Shown in pieces: positions 8,435 through 17,330 of a stretch of 64,000 bases of DNA. Position 1 is the stretch's first letter. Each line of letters begins with the position of its first letter. The notes beneath the pieces are model-generated. The model saw only the letters and a program-made list of their open reading frames with translations. It had not been told where the DNA came from and did not search any database. Made by a program: the position numbers and the translations under genes. Source of the DNA: Acidobacteriota bacterium (GTDB lineage Bacteria; Acidobacteriota; Thermoanaerobaculia; Multivoradales; JBCCEF01); assembly GCA_039028635.1 (NCBI GenBank), contig JBCCHV010000001.1, positions 228,923 to 292,922 of the forward strand. The letters are read 5' to 3'.

Positions 8435-8740
8435 TCAGTCGGGCCAGACGTAGCAGAACAGCGCCATCATGCCGCCGTGCTCGGCGCACACGTCGCCGAG
8501 CAGGTCCTTGCAGACATTGATCGGAGTGCCGGCGGGGCAGGCGAGAACGCCGTCGTGCCCGTCCTCGCAAAGAAAACGGCATTCGGTCTGCCCGACCGGC
8601 ACCGCCACCTCGGGACCGCTCGAGGCCACGGTGCCGCCGCGGGAGGTCACGACCGGATCCGCCGTCACCATCGGAGAGGCGACCATCAACACGGCCACCA
8701 GGGCCAAACCGGCGACCAACAGGAGCTGGATCTTGTTCAT
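8435..8740 (-). CDS. Small secreted six-cysteine protein, copy A
   Basis: A 101-residue protein with signal peptide MNKIQLLLVAGLALVAVLMV. The mature domain has six Cys spaced C-x3-C-x9-C-x8-C-x7-C-x10-C, with the core GHDGVLACPAGTP and DLLGD. The next gene upstream encodes a paralogue with identical spacing, so this is a tandem duplication. The Cys are likely to form disulfides in the periplasm or outside the cell. I recognise no named family and propose no function. A ribosome site GAAAGGA precedes the ATG. Confidence 0.75.
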   Translation of the reverse strand: MNKIQLLLVAGLALVAVLMVASPMVTADPVVTSRGGTVASSGPEVAVPVGQTECRFLCEDGHDGVLACPAGTPINVCKDLLGDVCAEHGGMMALFCYVWPD

Positions 8741-8809
8741 CGTCTTTCCTTTCTCGGTTCGGGTTGTCTCGAAGCTCTCGCTGAACGGAGGTGTCGGGGG
8801 TCGACCCGA

Positions 8810-9094
8810 TCAGCGAACGTTGTCGCAGGCGACGGCGACCAGACCACCATGGTCGACACAAGGATCGCCGAGGAGGTCGGCGCAGACCTGGACCGGTGTT
8901 CCCGCCGGACAGGCCAGAACCCCGTCGTGGCCATCGGCACAGCGGAAGCGACACTCCACCTGCGGCGTCTCGAACTCCTTCGGCGCCTCCTGGTAGACGC
9001 CGATGGCGGCGCCGCTGCTGCCGGCGATGGCGATCACCCCCAGAAGACAGGCCAGTCCCAGGGCGCCGGCGAGAACCTTTCTCGGATTCGTCAT
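8810..9094 (-). CDS. Small secreted six-cysteine protein, copy B
   Basis: A 94-residue paralogue of the neighbouring copy A, 69 bases upstream of it on the same strand. The signal peptide is MTNPRKVLAGALGLACLLGV. The mature part keeps ECRFRC, GHDGVLACPAGTP and DLLGDPC with exactly the same cysteine spacing, while the linker after the signal peptide (YQEAPKEFETPQ) differs. The two genes probably form one transcript. Divergent from the S46 peptidase gene. Confidence 0.75.
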   Translation of the reverse strand: MTNPRKVLAGALGLACLLGVIAIAGSSGAAIGVYQEAPKEFETPQVECRFRCADGHDGVLACPAGTPVQVCADLLGDPCVDHGGLVAVACDNVR

Positions 9095-9173
9095 CGATCT
9101 CTCCTTGCATCAGGTGAATAGGAGTGCTTGTCTGACAAAGCGAGAACCGAAGCCGGATGGAATAGGCCGCGCT

Positions 9174-11393
9174 ATGATCGTTTCCATGGCTGCGCGATTC
9201 CTTCTCCTGACCGTGCTTCTCGCCCTACTCGGCGCTCCGCTCTGGGGCGTCGGGGGTAAATGGACCCCGGAACAAATCCTCGACCACGATCCCGGTTGGC
9301 TGCGCAAGCTCGGCCTCATCCTGCCGCCGGAGGACCTCTGGAGCGCCCAAGGCGGCGGGCTCCTCGAGGCGATCGTTCAGATCAATGGCTGCTCCTCGGG
9401 CTTTGTCTCCGACGACGGTCTCCTGATCACCAATCATCACTGCGTTTTCTCGCTGCTGCAGGAGCACAGCACGGCGCAGCGAGACCTGATCACCGACGGC
9501 TTCCTGGCCGCCGATCGCAGCAGCGAGCTGCCCGGTACCGGGGCCCGCGCCACGGTGCCGCACCGCTTCGTCGACGTCACCGCCGAAGTGGAAGCGGCCC
9601 TCGCCGGCATCGACGACGACGCGGCGCGGTTTCGCGCCGCCGAGAGCAAACGCCAGGAGCTGGTCTCGACCTGCGAGACCAAGCCGTCTCGCCGCTGTCG
9701 GGTGGCGACCTACGACGATGGCGTGCAGTACGTTCTGATCGAATCTCTCGAGCTGCCGGACGTGCGCCTGGTCTACGCGCCGCCGCGTTGGGTGGGAGAG
9801 TTCGGGGGCGAAACGGACAACTGGTCCTGGCCGCGCCATGCCGGCGACTTCGCCCTGCTGCGGGTCTATGCGGACGGCGACAACCAGCCGGCGGTGCAAC
9901 GCGCCGAAAACCAGCCCTACCGGCCGAAACGCTCCCTGCGGATCGCTCGTCAGCCCTTGGCCGCCGGCAGCTTCGTGATGGTCGCCGGCTACCCGGGGCA
10001 GACCCACCGATCGCTGGTCGCGGGCGAGATGGCGATCCTCGCCGAGCTCTTCTATCCGCGACGGGCCGAGCTCTACCGTGGTTGGATCGACATCATGCAG
10101 GCCCAGGCAGCCGCCGATCCGAAGGCCGCGATCCTGCTGGCGGACCGCGTCAAGAGCCTCGAAAATCGCCAAAAGAACGCCCGCGGACAGATCGCCGGCC
10201 TCGAGCGCGGGGCCCTCCTGGCCAACAAGCGCGCCTTTGAGAAAGAGGCCCTGGCGGCGGCGGATGAAGCCGCCCGCGCCGCCTACGACGCCCTGACCGA
10301 AGGCGCCGAGAGCCACCGGCGCCACGGCTGGGAGCAGGAATTCCTGGTCACCGAGCTCCGCCGACGGGTACTGCCCCTGGCCCTCGCCCTCGACATCACG
10401 CGCGGATCGATCGAGGCTGCCAAGGCCGATGTCGACCGCGATCCGCGTTATCAGGAGCGCAATCGCGCCCGCCGGCTGGCCTTCCAGGAACGCAGCCAGA
10501 AGCGCCTCCATCAACCCACCGAGATCCTGATGATGGCCGATCTCCTGGGCCGGCTGCGGCAGCATGGCGCCGAGCTCACGATTCTCGAACGCTGGCTGCC
10601 GGCGGGTGCCTCGCCGCAGGCGGTGGCCGAAGAGCTCCTCGCCGGCTCGCAGATCTGGGATTCCACCAACCGCCGTGCCCTCTTCGAGACCCCGGTGGCG
10701 GAGCTGCGCCGGCAGAGCGCCGATGAGCCGCTCCTGGCCTTCACCTTCGACCTCGTGCAGGATCTCGAGAAGCTCGAGGCGGCGGCCGACGCCCGGGCCG
10801 GTGCCGCCTTGCGCTGGCGCCCCACCTGGCGGCGCTTTCTGGCTCGCCATCTCGGCCAGCCGATCGATCCCGATGCCAACGGCACGCTGCGGGTGAGCCT
10901 GGCCGAGATCAAGGGCTTCCGGCCCCGGGACGGGGTCTGGATGGAGCCCTTCACGCGCGTCAAGGGCATCGTCGAGAAACACACCGGTGTCGAGCCTTTC
11001 GGGGCCCCGCAGTCGATTCTGGACGCGGCCGCCGCGGCTCCCGAGAGCCGTTGGGCGTCGAAGAACCTGCGCGATGTGCCGGTCGGCTTCCTGGCCACCG
11101 GAGATACCACCGGCGGCAGCTCCGGCAGCCCCGTCCTCAATGGCCGGGGCGAGCTCGTCGGAGTGAACTTCGACCGCGTCTGGGAGAACGTCGCCAACGA
11201 CTTCGGTTACAACCCGGAGATCGCGCGCAATGTCAGCGCCGACGTTCGCTACCTGCTGTGGAACCTCGAGATTCTCGACAGCGATCCGGCGCGGGCGCTG
11301 ATCGAGGAGCTGGGGGTGGGCGAGGAGGCTCCGGAGGATCCCGCCCGGGCGGTGCTCGAAGCCTTCGGCGTTTCTCCCGGCAGCGGTCCTTGA
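9174..11393 (+). CDS. S46 family dipeptidyl-peptidase (DPP7/DPP11-like)
   Basis: A 739-residue exported serine peptidase that removes dipeptides from the N-terminus of oligopeptides in the periplasm. A signal peptide (MAARFLLLTVLLALLGAPLWG) follows the start. The chymotrypsin-like triad is visible: His in SDDGLLITNHHC (about 80-90), Asp in GETDNWSWPRHAGDF, and Ser in GDTTGGSSGSPVLNG near residue 650. Length fits the family (about 710-740). ATGs at 9174 and 9186 are both usable. S46 enzymes are typical of proteolytic Bacteroidota, Xanthomonads and Acidobacteriota. S1 specificity (DPP7 versus DPP11) was not resolved. Confidence 0.93.
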   Translation: MIVSMAARFLLLTVLLALLGAPLWGVGGKWTPEQILDHDPGWLRKLGLILPPEDLWSAQGGGLLEAIVQINGCSSGFVSDDGLLITNHHCVFSLLQEHSTAQRDLITDGFLAADRSSELPGTGARATVPHRFVDVTAEVEAALAGIDDDAARFRAAESKRQELVSTCETKPSRRCRVATYDDGVQYVLIESLELPDVRLVYAPPRWVGEFGGETDNWSWPRHAGDFALLRVYADGDNQPAVQRAENQPYRPKRSLRIARQPLAAGSFVMVAGYPGQTHRSLVAGEMAILAELFYPRRAELYRGWIDIMQAQAAADPKAAILLADRVKSLENRQKNARGQIAGLERGALLANKRAFEKEALAAADEAARAAYDALTEGAESHRRHGWEQEFLVTELRRRVLPLALALDITRGSIEAAKADVDRDPRYQERNRARRLAFQERSQKRLHQPTEILMMADLLGRLRQHGAELTILERWLPAGASPQAVAEELLAGSQIWDSTNRRALFETPVAELRRQSADEPLLAFTFDLVQDLEKLEAAADARAGAALRWRPTWRRFLARHLGQPIDPDANGTLRVSLAEIKGFRPRDGVWMEPFTRVKGIVEKHTGVEPFGAPQSILDAAAAAPESRWASKNLRDVPVGFLATGDTTGGSSGSPVLNGRGELVGVNFDRVWENVANDFGYNPEIARNVSADVRYLLWNLEILDSDPARALIEELGVGEEAPEDPARAVLEAFGVSPGSGP

Positions 11394-11583
11394 TGGGCTA
11401 GCCTTCGAGGCCCGCTGCCGTGACCGGTTGCCCGCACCGGCACCGGCTTCCTTGTTGAAGGCAAGCGCGAGCCCTCGGCAGGGATCTCTGGGCCGGGCTC
11501 CGGCGGCGCCCGCCATCGGGCGATGCCACCGCATCGCCATATTGCGCCTCGCTTCTCCCCGCGGAAGGCGTAGAATCGCTCCG

Positions 11584-12945
11584 ATGCTCGACACCCTTCA
11601 GGCGCCCAAGAGCCTGCCCCACAGCGAGGAGTCGGAACGCGCCGTGCTCGCCGCGGTGCTCATCGACCCGCGCATACTGCCGACCATCTCCGGTCGTCTG
11701 CGCTCCGAAGACTTCTATTACGAGCGCAATCAGGTGATCTACCAGGCGATGGTGGATCTTCAGAACGAGGGCGTCGACGTCGACCAGCGCACCCTCCAGG
11801 CGACGCTCGAGCAGCGCGCCGAGTTCGAGCGCGTCGGCGGGGTGGCCTACCTCGCCAGCCTCGACCTCGACCTGCCGGACCTCGGCCGCATCGAGACCTA
11901 CGTCGAGATCGTCAAGGAGCGTTCCGTTCGCCGCCGCCTGATCGAAGCCTCGGGCGAGATCATTCGCGATTGCCTGGACGGCGGCCTGGTGGCCCAGGAA
12001 GCCCTCGGCAAGGCGGAGCAGGCGGTCCTCGGCCTCGGCGAGGAGGCGATCCAGAAGGGCTTCGCCAGCATCGGCGAGATCTTCCACCAGACCCTCGAGG
12101 ACCTCGAAGAGCGACCCGGCGCGACCCTCATCGGCGTGCCCACCGGCTTCACCAAGCTCGACGAGATCACCCACGGCCTGAATCGCGGCAACCTGATCAT
12201 CATCGCCGGCCGGCCGGGCATGGGAAAGACCAGCTTCGCCCTCAACATTGCGCAGAACGTCGCGCTGCGAGAAAAGCGCGGTGTCGCCGTCTTCAGCCTC
12301 GAGATGTCGCAGCAGGAGCTCGCCCTGCGCGTCCTCTGCTCCGAGGCGGACGTGCCGTTCTTCAAGATCCGCACCGGCCACCTGTCACAGAACGAGTGGG
12401 GCCGCATCATCCAAACCGTGCGCAAGACCACGGCGGCGCCTCTTTACATCGACGATTCCCCCAATCCCAGCCTGCTCGAGATCGCCTCCAAGTCTCGCCG
12501 GCTGAAGGCCGAGAAGGGCCTCGACCTGGTGATCCTGGACTACCTCCAGCTGATGCAGGCGGGGGGCAAGTACGAGAACCGGAACCTCGAGATCGCGGCC
12601 ATCAGCCGGGGCATGAAGCAGCTCGCCAAGGAGCTCGACATCCCGGTCATCGCCCTCTCCCAGCTCTCCCGCCAGCCGGAGCGGCGCGGCGGCGATCACC
12701 GTCCCCAGCTCGCCGACCTGCGCGAGAGCGGATCGATCGAGCAGGACGCCGACATCGTGGCCTTCGTCTACCGGGACGAGATCTACAATCCCGACGACGA
12801 AGAGGTCAAAGGTCTCGCCGAGCTCATCCTCGCCAAGCACCGCAACGGCCAGACCGGGACCGTCGAGATGGTCTTCGTAGGCGACATCACCTCGTTCAAG
12901 AACCCCGACCCGCATGGTTTCGACTCCCAGTTTCCTCCCGCCTGA
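11584..12945 (+). CDS. dnaB: Replicative DNA helicase DnaB
   Basis: The 453-residue replication-fork helicase. The N-terminal DnaB domain starts LPHSEESERAVLAAVLIDP, and the RecA-like C-terminal domain carries Walker A GRPGMGKTSFA, then SLEMSQQELALR, Walker B VILDYLQLM and DLRESGSIEQDAD. No intein is present. The start at 11584 matches the family N-terminus; upstream in-frame codons do not. The 3' end overlaps the alr start by 32 bases, so the two are probably translationally linked. Confidence 0.97.
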   Translation: MLDTLQAPKSLPHSEESERAVLAAVLIDPRILPTISGRLRSEDFYYERNQVIYQAMVDLQNEGVDVDQRTLQATLEQRAEFERVGGVAYLASLDLDLPDLGRIETYVEIVKERSVRRRLIEASGEIIRDCLDGGLVAQEALGKAEQAVLGLGEEAIQKGFASIGEIFHQTLEDLEERPGATLIGVPTGFTKLDEITHGLNRGNLIIIAGRPGMGKTSFALNIAQNVALREKRGVAVFSLEMSQQELALRVLCSEADVPFFKIRTGHLSQNEWGRIIQTVRKTTAAPLYIDDSPNPSLLEIASKSRRLKAEKGLDLVILDYLQLMQAGGKYENRNLEIAAISRGMKQLAKELDIPVIALSQLSRQPERRGGDHRPQLADLRESGSIEQDADIVAFVYRDEIYNPDDEEVKGLAELILAKHRNGQTGTVEMVFVGDITSFKNPDPHGFDSQFPPA

Positions 12946-14167
12946 GGCCGATCGCGAAGCAGACTCTTCGCCCCGCGGTCTGTCGGGAGCGCTGCGGCCT
13001 GCCTGGGTCGAGGTCGATCTCGACGCCCTGGTGGGCAACTTCGAGCGCCTGCGCCGAACCGTGGCGCCGTCTCGGGTGATGGCCGTGCTCAAGGCCGACG
13101 CCTATGGCCACGGGGCTCCCTTCGCCGCCCGCGCCCTCGCCCGGGCGGGGGTCGATTGGATCGCCGTCGCCCTCCTCGAGGAAGGCGCCGAGCTGCGCCG
13201 AGCCGGGGTCGAGCAGCCGATCCTGGTGCTCGGCACGGCGCAGCGGCCCCAGCTACCGCTCTATCGCCGCTACAGCCTGACGCCGACCCTCTCGAGCCTC
13301 GACCAGATCGACCTGTGGAGGGCCTTCGGAGAAGAGGTTCGCCGCCGCCAGCCGGTGCACCTCAAGGTAGACACCGGCATGAACCGCCTGGGCGTCGCCA
13401 CCGACCAGATTCCTCGCGCCCTCGAGCTGCTGCGAAGCGATCGACACCTCGAGCTCAGCGGCTTGATCACCCACTTTGCCGAGGCCGACACTCCGGCGAG
13501 CCCGAGCAACGCCGCCCAGCAGAGGCGGTTCGAGGCGGTTCTCGACCAGCTGACGGCGGCGGAGCGGTCGCGCCTGCTGATCCATGCCGCCAACAGCGCC
13601 GCCGGCCTCCATCATCCCGCCAGCCGGCACCAGCTGGTGCGCTTCGGCCTCGCCCTCTTCGGCCTCGACCCGGCCGATCGCGAAGCCGCGAGAGGCGCTC
13701 CCGGCGATCTCGAACCGGTGATGTCGGTGGTCACCCGCATCGTGCAGCGACGCACCCTCGAGGCGGGCGCCGCGGTCGGTTACGGCGGCCGCTGGCGGGC
13801 CGAGCGGCCTTCCGAGATCGCCGTCGTGCCGGTGGGTTACGCGGATGGCTACGCCTGGCGTTTGACGCCGGGGGCCCGCGCCCTGGTCGGTGGCACTTCG
13901 GCACCGCTGGTGGGCTCCGTGACCATGGACATGTCGATGATCGACGTCACCGGGCTCGGCGCCGAGGTCGGCGACGAGGTCGTCCTGCTGGGCCGCCGCG
14001 GCGACCACGCGATCGACGCCTGGGACCTCGCCGAGTCGGCCGGCACCATTCCCTGGGAAATGCTCTGCCTGCTGGGTTTGCGGATGCCGCGTCGCTACCG
14101 TTCCGAGGGACGCATCGAGGAGGTCTCGGCGCGTTTCAGCAGCAGCCGCGGCCAAGGCCTGTGGTGA
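12914..14167 (+). CDS. alr: Alanine racemase
   Basis: A PLP enzyme that interconverts L- and D-alanine for peptidoglycan. The PLP lysine is in MAVLKADAYGHG (Lys60), the second catalytic tyrosine is in AAVGYGGRW, and TMDMSMIDVTG is the family C-terminal signature; 417 residues with a slightly long N-terminus. The start lies inside the end of dnaB, and its TGA overlaps the GTG start of the mlaE-like gene, so the genes form a compact operon linking replication, wall precursor and lipid transport genes. Confidence 0.96.
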   Translation: MVSTPSFLPPEADREADSSPRGLSGALRPAWVEVDLDALVGNFERLRRTVAPSRVMAVLKADAYGHGAPFAARALARAGVDWIAVALLEEGAELRRAGVEQPILVLGTAQRPQLPLYRRYSLTPTLSSLDQIDLWRAFGEEVRRRQPVHLKVDTGMNRLGVATDQIPRALELLRSDRHLELSGLITHFAEADTPASPSNAAQQRRFEAVLDQLTAAERSRLLIHAANSAAGLHHPASRHQLVRFGLALFGLDPADREAARGAPGDLEPVMSVVTRIVQRRTLEAGAAVGYGGRWRAERPSEIAVVPVGYADGYAWRLTPGARALVGGTSAPLVGSVTMDMSMIDVTGLGAEVGDEVVLLGRRGDHAIDAWDLAESAGTIPWEMLCLLGLRMPRRYRSEGRIEEVSARFSSSRGQGLW

Positions 14168-14901
14168 GCCGCTTTTTCACCGAGGTCGGCCGCCTGTTCT
14201 TGATGCTGGGACAGGTGCTGCGCTGGACGCCGCGCCCGCCCTGGGAGGTGCGCGAGCTGCTGCGCCAGATGGTGCGGGTTGGCCTCGACTCGATTCCGGT
14301 CGTCCTCCTGACCGCCCTGTTCACCGGCATGGTGCTGGCCCTGCAGACCTTCAACACGCTGCAGCGCTTCAACGCCGAAGGCTTCGTCGGCTCGCTGGTG
14401 GCCCTCTCGATGGTGCGCGAGCTGTCGCCGGTGATCGGTGGCCTGATCGTCGCCGGCCGCTGCGGCTCGGCGATGGGCGCCGAGCTCGGCACCATGCGGG
14501 TGACGGAGCAGATCGACGCTCTCGAGGTGATGGCGACCAATCCAATTCACTACCTGGTGGTGCCGCGGGTTTGGGCGACGACCCTAACCTTGCCGATGTT
14601 GGTGATGATGGGCAACGCCGTGGGGATCTGGGGTGGCTATCTGATCGCGGTGGTCCTGTTGGGCGCCAACCCGGTCACCTACATGGAGAACACCTTCCAG
14701 TTCCTCGACCTCAACGACGTCGCCTCGGGGTTGATCAAGGCGGCCGTCTTCGGTCTCCTGATCGCCGTCATCGGCTGCCAGAAGGGCTACTACACGGAAG
14801 GCGGCGCCGAAGGCGTCGGGCGCTCGACCACCGAAGCGGTGGTGATGGCCTCGATCGCCATCCTGTTCTCGGACCTAATCCTGACCAAGTTGCTTTTCTA
14901 G
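14164..14901 (+). CDS. mlaE: MlaE-type ABC lipid transporter permease
   Basis: A 245-residue inner-membrane permease of the MlaE/YrbE family, which moves phospholipid or related lipids together with an MlaF ATPase and MCE protein. Typical features are the N-terminal amphipathic part, LTALFTGMVLALQ, VRELSPVIGGLIVAGRCGSAMGAELGTM (family signature, broken here only for length), and VIGCQKGYYTEGGAEGVG. Five to six membrane spans. Two consecutive GTG codons (14161, 14164) can start it; both overlap the alr stop. Next gene follows by 3 bases. Confidence 0.93.
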   Translation: MSRFFTEVGRLFLMLGQVLRWTPRPPWEVRELLRQMVRVGLDSIPVVLLTALFTGMVLALQTFNTLQRFNAEGFVGSLVALSMVRELSPVIGGLIVAGRCGSAMGAELGTMRVTEQIDALEVMATNPIHYLVVPRVWATTLTLPMLVMMGNAVGIWGGYLIAVVLLGANPVTYMENTFQFLDLNDVASGLIKAAVFGLLIAVIGCQKGYYTEGGAEGVGRSTTEAVVMASIAILFSDLILTKLLF

Positions 14902-14904
14902 GCC

Positions 14905-15660
14905 GTGGAAACCTCCTCCAAGATCCGCCTGCGCGGCGTCCGCAAGGCCTTCGGTCCGAAGGTCGTCCTCGCCGGCCTCGACCTCGACATCCAAGAAGGG
15001 GAGTCGCTGGTGGTGATCGGCGGCTCGGGCAGCGGCAAGAGCGTGCTGCTCAAGCACCTGATCGGCTTGATGGCGCCCGATTCCGGCAGCGTCGAGGTCG
15101 ACGGCGTCGATCTCGCCAGCCTCTCCAGCGCCGAGCTGACGCACTTTCGCCGGCGCTACGGCATGGCCTTCCAGGAGGGCGCCCTGTTCGACTCGATGAC
15201 GGTCTTCGAGAACGTCGCCTTCCCGCTGCGCCGACGCCGTGAGCTCAGCGTTGCCGAGATCGAGGCCCGGGTCTCCGGTTGCCTCGACGTCGTCCGCCTC
15301 GACGGCGTCGACGACAAGATGCCGGGCCAGCTCTCCGGCGGCATGCGCCGGCGCGTCGGCTTCGCCCGCGCCATCGCCCTCGAGCCAGACATTCTGCTCT
15401 TCGACGAGCCGACCACCGGTCTCGATCCGATCACCACGGCGCTGATCGACGACGTCATCACCCGCATGCTCGATCGCCTCGGCTCGACCGCCATCACCAT
15501 CACCCACGACATGACCAGCGCCTTTCGCATCGCCGACCGCATCGGCCTCCTTGCCGGCGGCCGGATCGTCGCCCTGGCGCCGCCGAAGGAATTCCAGGAG
15601 CTGCCGGATCCGCGGGTTCAGCAGTTCATTCACGGCAAGGCGGAAGGCCCCCTCGCCTGA
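14905..15660 (+). CDS. mlaF: MlaF-type ABC lipid transporter ATPase
   Basis: A 251-residue ATP-binding subunit starting with GTG. Walker A is GGSGSGKSVLL, Q-loop MAFQEGALFDS, ABC signature LSGGMRRRVGFA, Walker B ILLFDEPTTGLDP and H-loop ITHDM. The KSVLLKHLIGL and DKMPGQLSGGM context is characteristic of MlaF rather than other exporters. It powers the neighbouring MlaE. The MCE gene begins 17 bases after its stop. Confidence 0.94.
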   Translation: METSSKIRLRGVRKAFGPKVVLAGLDLDIQEGESLVVIGGSGSGKSVLLKHLIGLMAPDSGSVEVDGVDLASLSSAELTHFRRRYGMAFQEGALFDSMTVFENVAFPLRRRRELSVAEIEARVSGCLDVVRLDGVDDKMPGQLSGGMRRRVGFARAIALEPDILLFDEPTTGLDPITTALIDDVITRMLDRLGSTAITITHDMTSAFRIADRIGLLAGGRIVALAPPKEFQELPDPRVQQFIHGKAEGPLA

Positions 15661-15677
15661 GCACCCAGGAGAACCCG

Positions 15678-17153
15678 ATGACCCAGGCCATCAAAGTCGG
15701 AATCTTCGCCACCGTGGCGCTCCTCGTGTTGATGTATTTCGTGATTCGCATCGAGGACCTCAATCCCTTCGCGCCGGATCAGCAGGTGGTCGAAGCGGTG
15801 TTCGATACGGTCGCCGGTCTCGACGACAAGGCGCCGGTGCGCATCGCCGGCGTGCGGGTCGGCCGGGTCGACGGGATCCGCCTCGAGGGCCGTCGGGCTC
15901 GGGTCCGCCTTCTGCTCGAGCAGCCGGTGCCGCTGACTGCTGGGAGCGAGGCCCACATCTCGAACCTCGGGCTCCTCGGCGACAAGTACATCGAGCTGAT
16001 GCTCGGCCCCGAGGGCGCGCCGGAGCTGGCGGCGGGGGAGCCCCTGGTCGGGGTGACGCCGCCGTCCTTCGACGACGCCATGGCGAAGCTCGGCGACATC
16101 GGCGACTCGATCCAGAACGTTACCGATTCCCTCGCCGACCCGGCCGGCGGCGGCTCCCTGGCGCGGCTCCTCGACAACCTCGAGGCCACCACCGCCGAGA
16201 TCCGCTCGCTGGTGGCCGACAACCGCCAGCAGCTTTCCGGTACGATCCGCAACTTCGAGAGCGCCAGCGGTACCCTCGCCAGCGAGCTGCCGGTGCTGGC
16301 GGAGAAGATCGCCACCCTGGTCGACTCCCTGACCTCGGTGGTGTCCGAGAATCGCGATCAGCTCGCCGGCAGCCTGGGAAATATCGAGACCCTCTCCGCC
16401 AGCCTGCAGACTTCGGCCGAGAACCTCAACACCATCACCGATCGCCTGGCCCGCGGCGAGGGCACCCTCGGCAAGCTCCTCACCAGCGACGAGATGCACG
16501 ACGAGATCGTCGACACCCTGGGCTCCATCGAGGGCGGCGTCGACACCCTGTCGGACACCCTCGGCCGAGTCGGCGATCTCAAGCTCGATCTCGAGCTCGG
16601 CGGCTTCTACCTGCAGGATGCGGAGGAGTACCAGGGCTCCCTCGCCCTGCAGCTCGATCCCGGCCGCGGCAGCAATCGGCTGTACAAGATCGCCCTCGTC
16701 GAGAACGCCGTCGGAGACGAGTTCTTGAAGACCCAGCGGGTCACCGAAACCCTCCCCGACGGCAGCACCGAGGTGCGCACCATCGAGACCTTGACCACCG
16801 AGGACGAGGCCGTTTTCTCGGCCCTGCTAGGGGTTCGCCTGCGCAACGAATCGCGCCTCTGGGCCGGCCTCATCGAAGACAACTTCGGCGTCGCCATCGA
16901 GTATCCCGTCCCCACCCTCGACCGCCGCCTGTGGCTCGACCTCGAAGCCTTCGACTTCGACCGCGAGGGCGATCGCGACCCCCACCTGCGGCTCACCACG
17001 CGCTACTTCGTCAACCGCAACGTCTACCTGATGGGGGGCTACGACGATCCCCTCGAAAGCGACCGCGACTCCTTCTTCTTCGGCGGCGGCATCCGCTGGA
17101 ACGACGACAACCTGAAGTACCTCCTCGGCTCCGTCCCGACCGGCGGCTTCTAG
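15678..17153 (+). CDS. mlaD: MCE/MlaD-like protein with C-terminal beta-barrel-like extension
   Basis: A 491-residue protein. After an N-terminal membrane anchor (IKVGIFATVALLVLMYFVI) comes one MCE domain (about 37-120) with VRIAGVRVGRVD and NLGLLGDKYIEL. A long helical/coiled region (125-300) follows, rich in heptads (for example TTAEIRSLVADNRQQLS). The last 190 residues alternate polar and hydrophobic positions in strand-like pairs (LDLELGGFYLQD, LWLDLEAFDFDRE, RNVYLMGGYDDP) and end in Phe, like outer-membrane barrels. E. coli MlaD is only about 183 residues. A fused barrel is known for Veillonella MlaD. RBS AGGAG precedes the ATG. No mlaA, mlaB or mlaC is adjacent. Confidence 0.88.
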   Translation: MTQAIKVGIFATVALLVLMYFVIRIEDLNPFAPDQQVVEAVFDTVAGLDDKAPVRIAGVRVGRVDGIRLEGRRARVRLLLEQPVPLTAGSEAHISNLGLLGDKYIELMLGPEGAPELAAGEPLVGVTPPSFDDAMAKLGDIGDSIQNVTDSLADPAGGGSLARLLDNLEATTAEIRSLVADNRQQLSGTIRNFESASGTLASELPVLAEKIATLVDSLTSVVSENRDQLAGSLGNIETLSASLQTSAENLNTITDRLARGEGTLGKLLTSDEMHDEIVDTLGSIEGGVDTLSDTLGRVGDLKLDLELGGFYLQDAEEYQGSLALQLDPGRGSNRLYKIALVENAVGDEFLKTQRVTETLPDGSTEVRTIETLTTEDEAVFSALLGVRLRNESRLWAGLIEDNFGVAIEYPVPTLDRRLWLDLEAFDFDREGDRDPHLRLTTRYFVNRNVYLMGGYDDPLESDRDSFFFGGGIRWNDDNLKYLLGSVPTGGF

Positions 17154-17330
17154 TCCGCCCTTCTCACGAGGTTTCCTCGCGAGAGGGCGTAGGTTCTTGA
17201 AGATGCAAGGCATCCGTCGCTGCCACGACGCCGCCGTACTCGACGTGCTGAGGAGAGCAGGCGACGGATAACGCAGCAGAATCGGGGACCTACGGACGCG
17301 CAGCGGAAAGATGGTGAGAAGGGCGGGCTA
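17151..17330. repeat. 180-bp imperfect palindrome between convergent genes
   Basis: The outer arms, 17151-17167 and 17314-17330, are complementary over 17 bases with one mismatch. Nested inside, CGTAGGT (17188-17194) pairs with ACCTACG (17288-17294), and ATCCGTCGC (17212-17220) with GCGACGGAT (17261-17269). The outermost bases are the TAG stop codons of the two convergent genes. It resembles interspersed hairpin repeats (REP/MITE-like) and may also end transcription from both sides. Confidence 0.7.
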
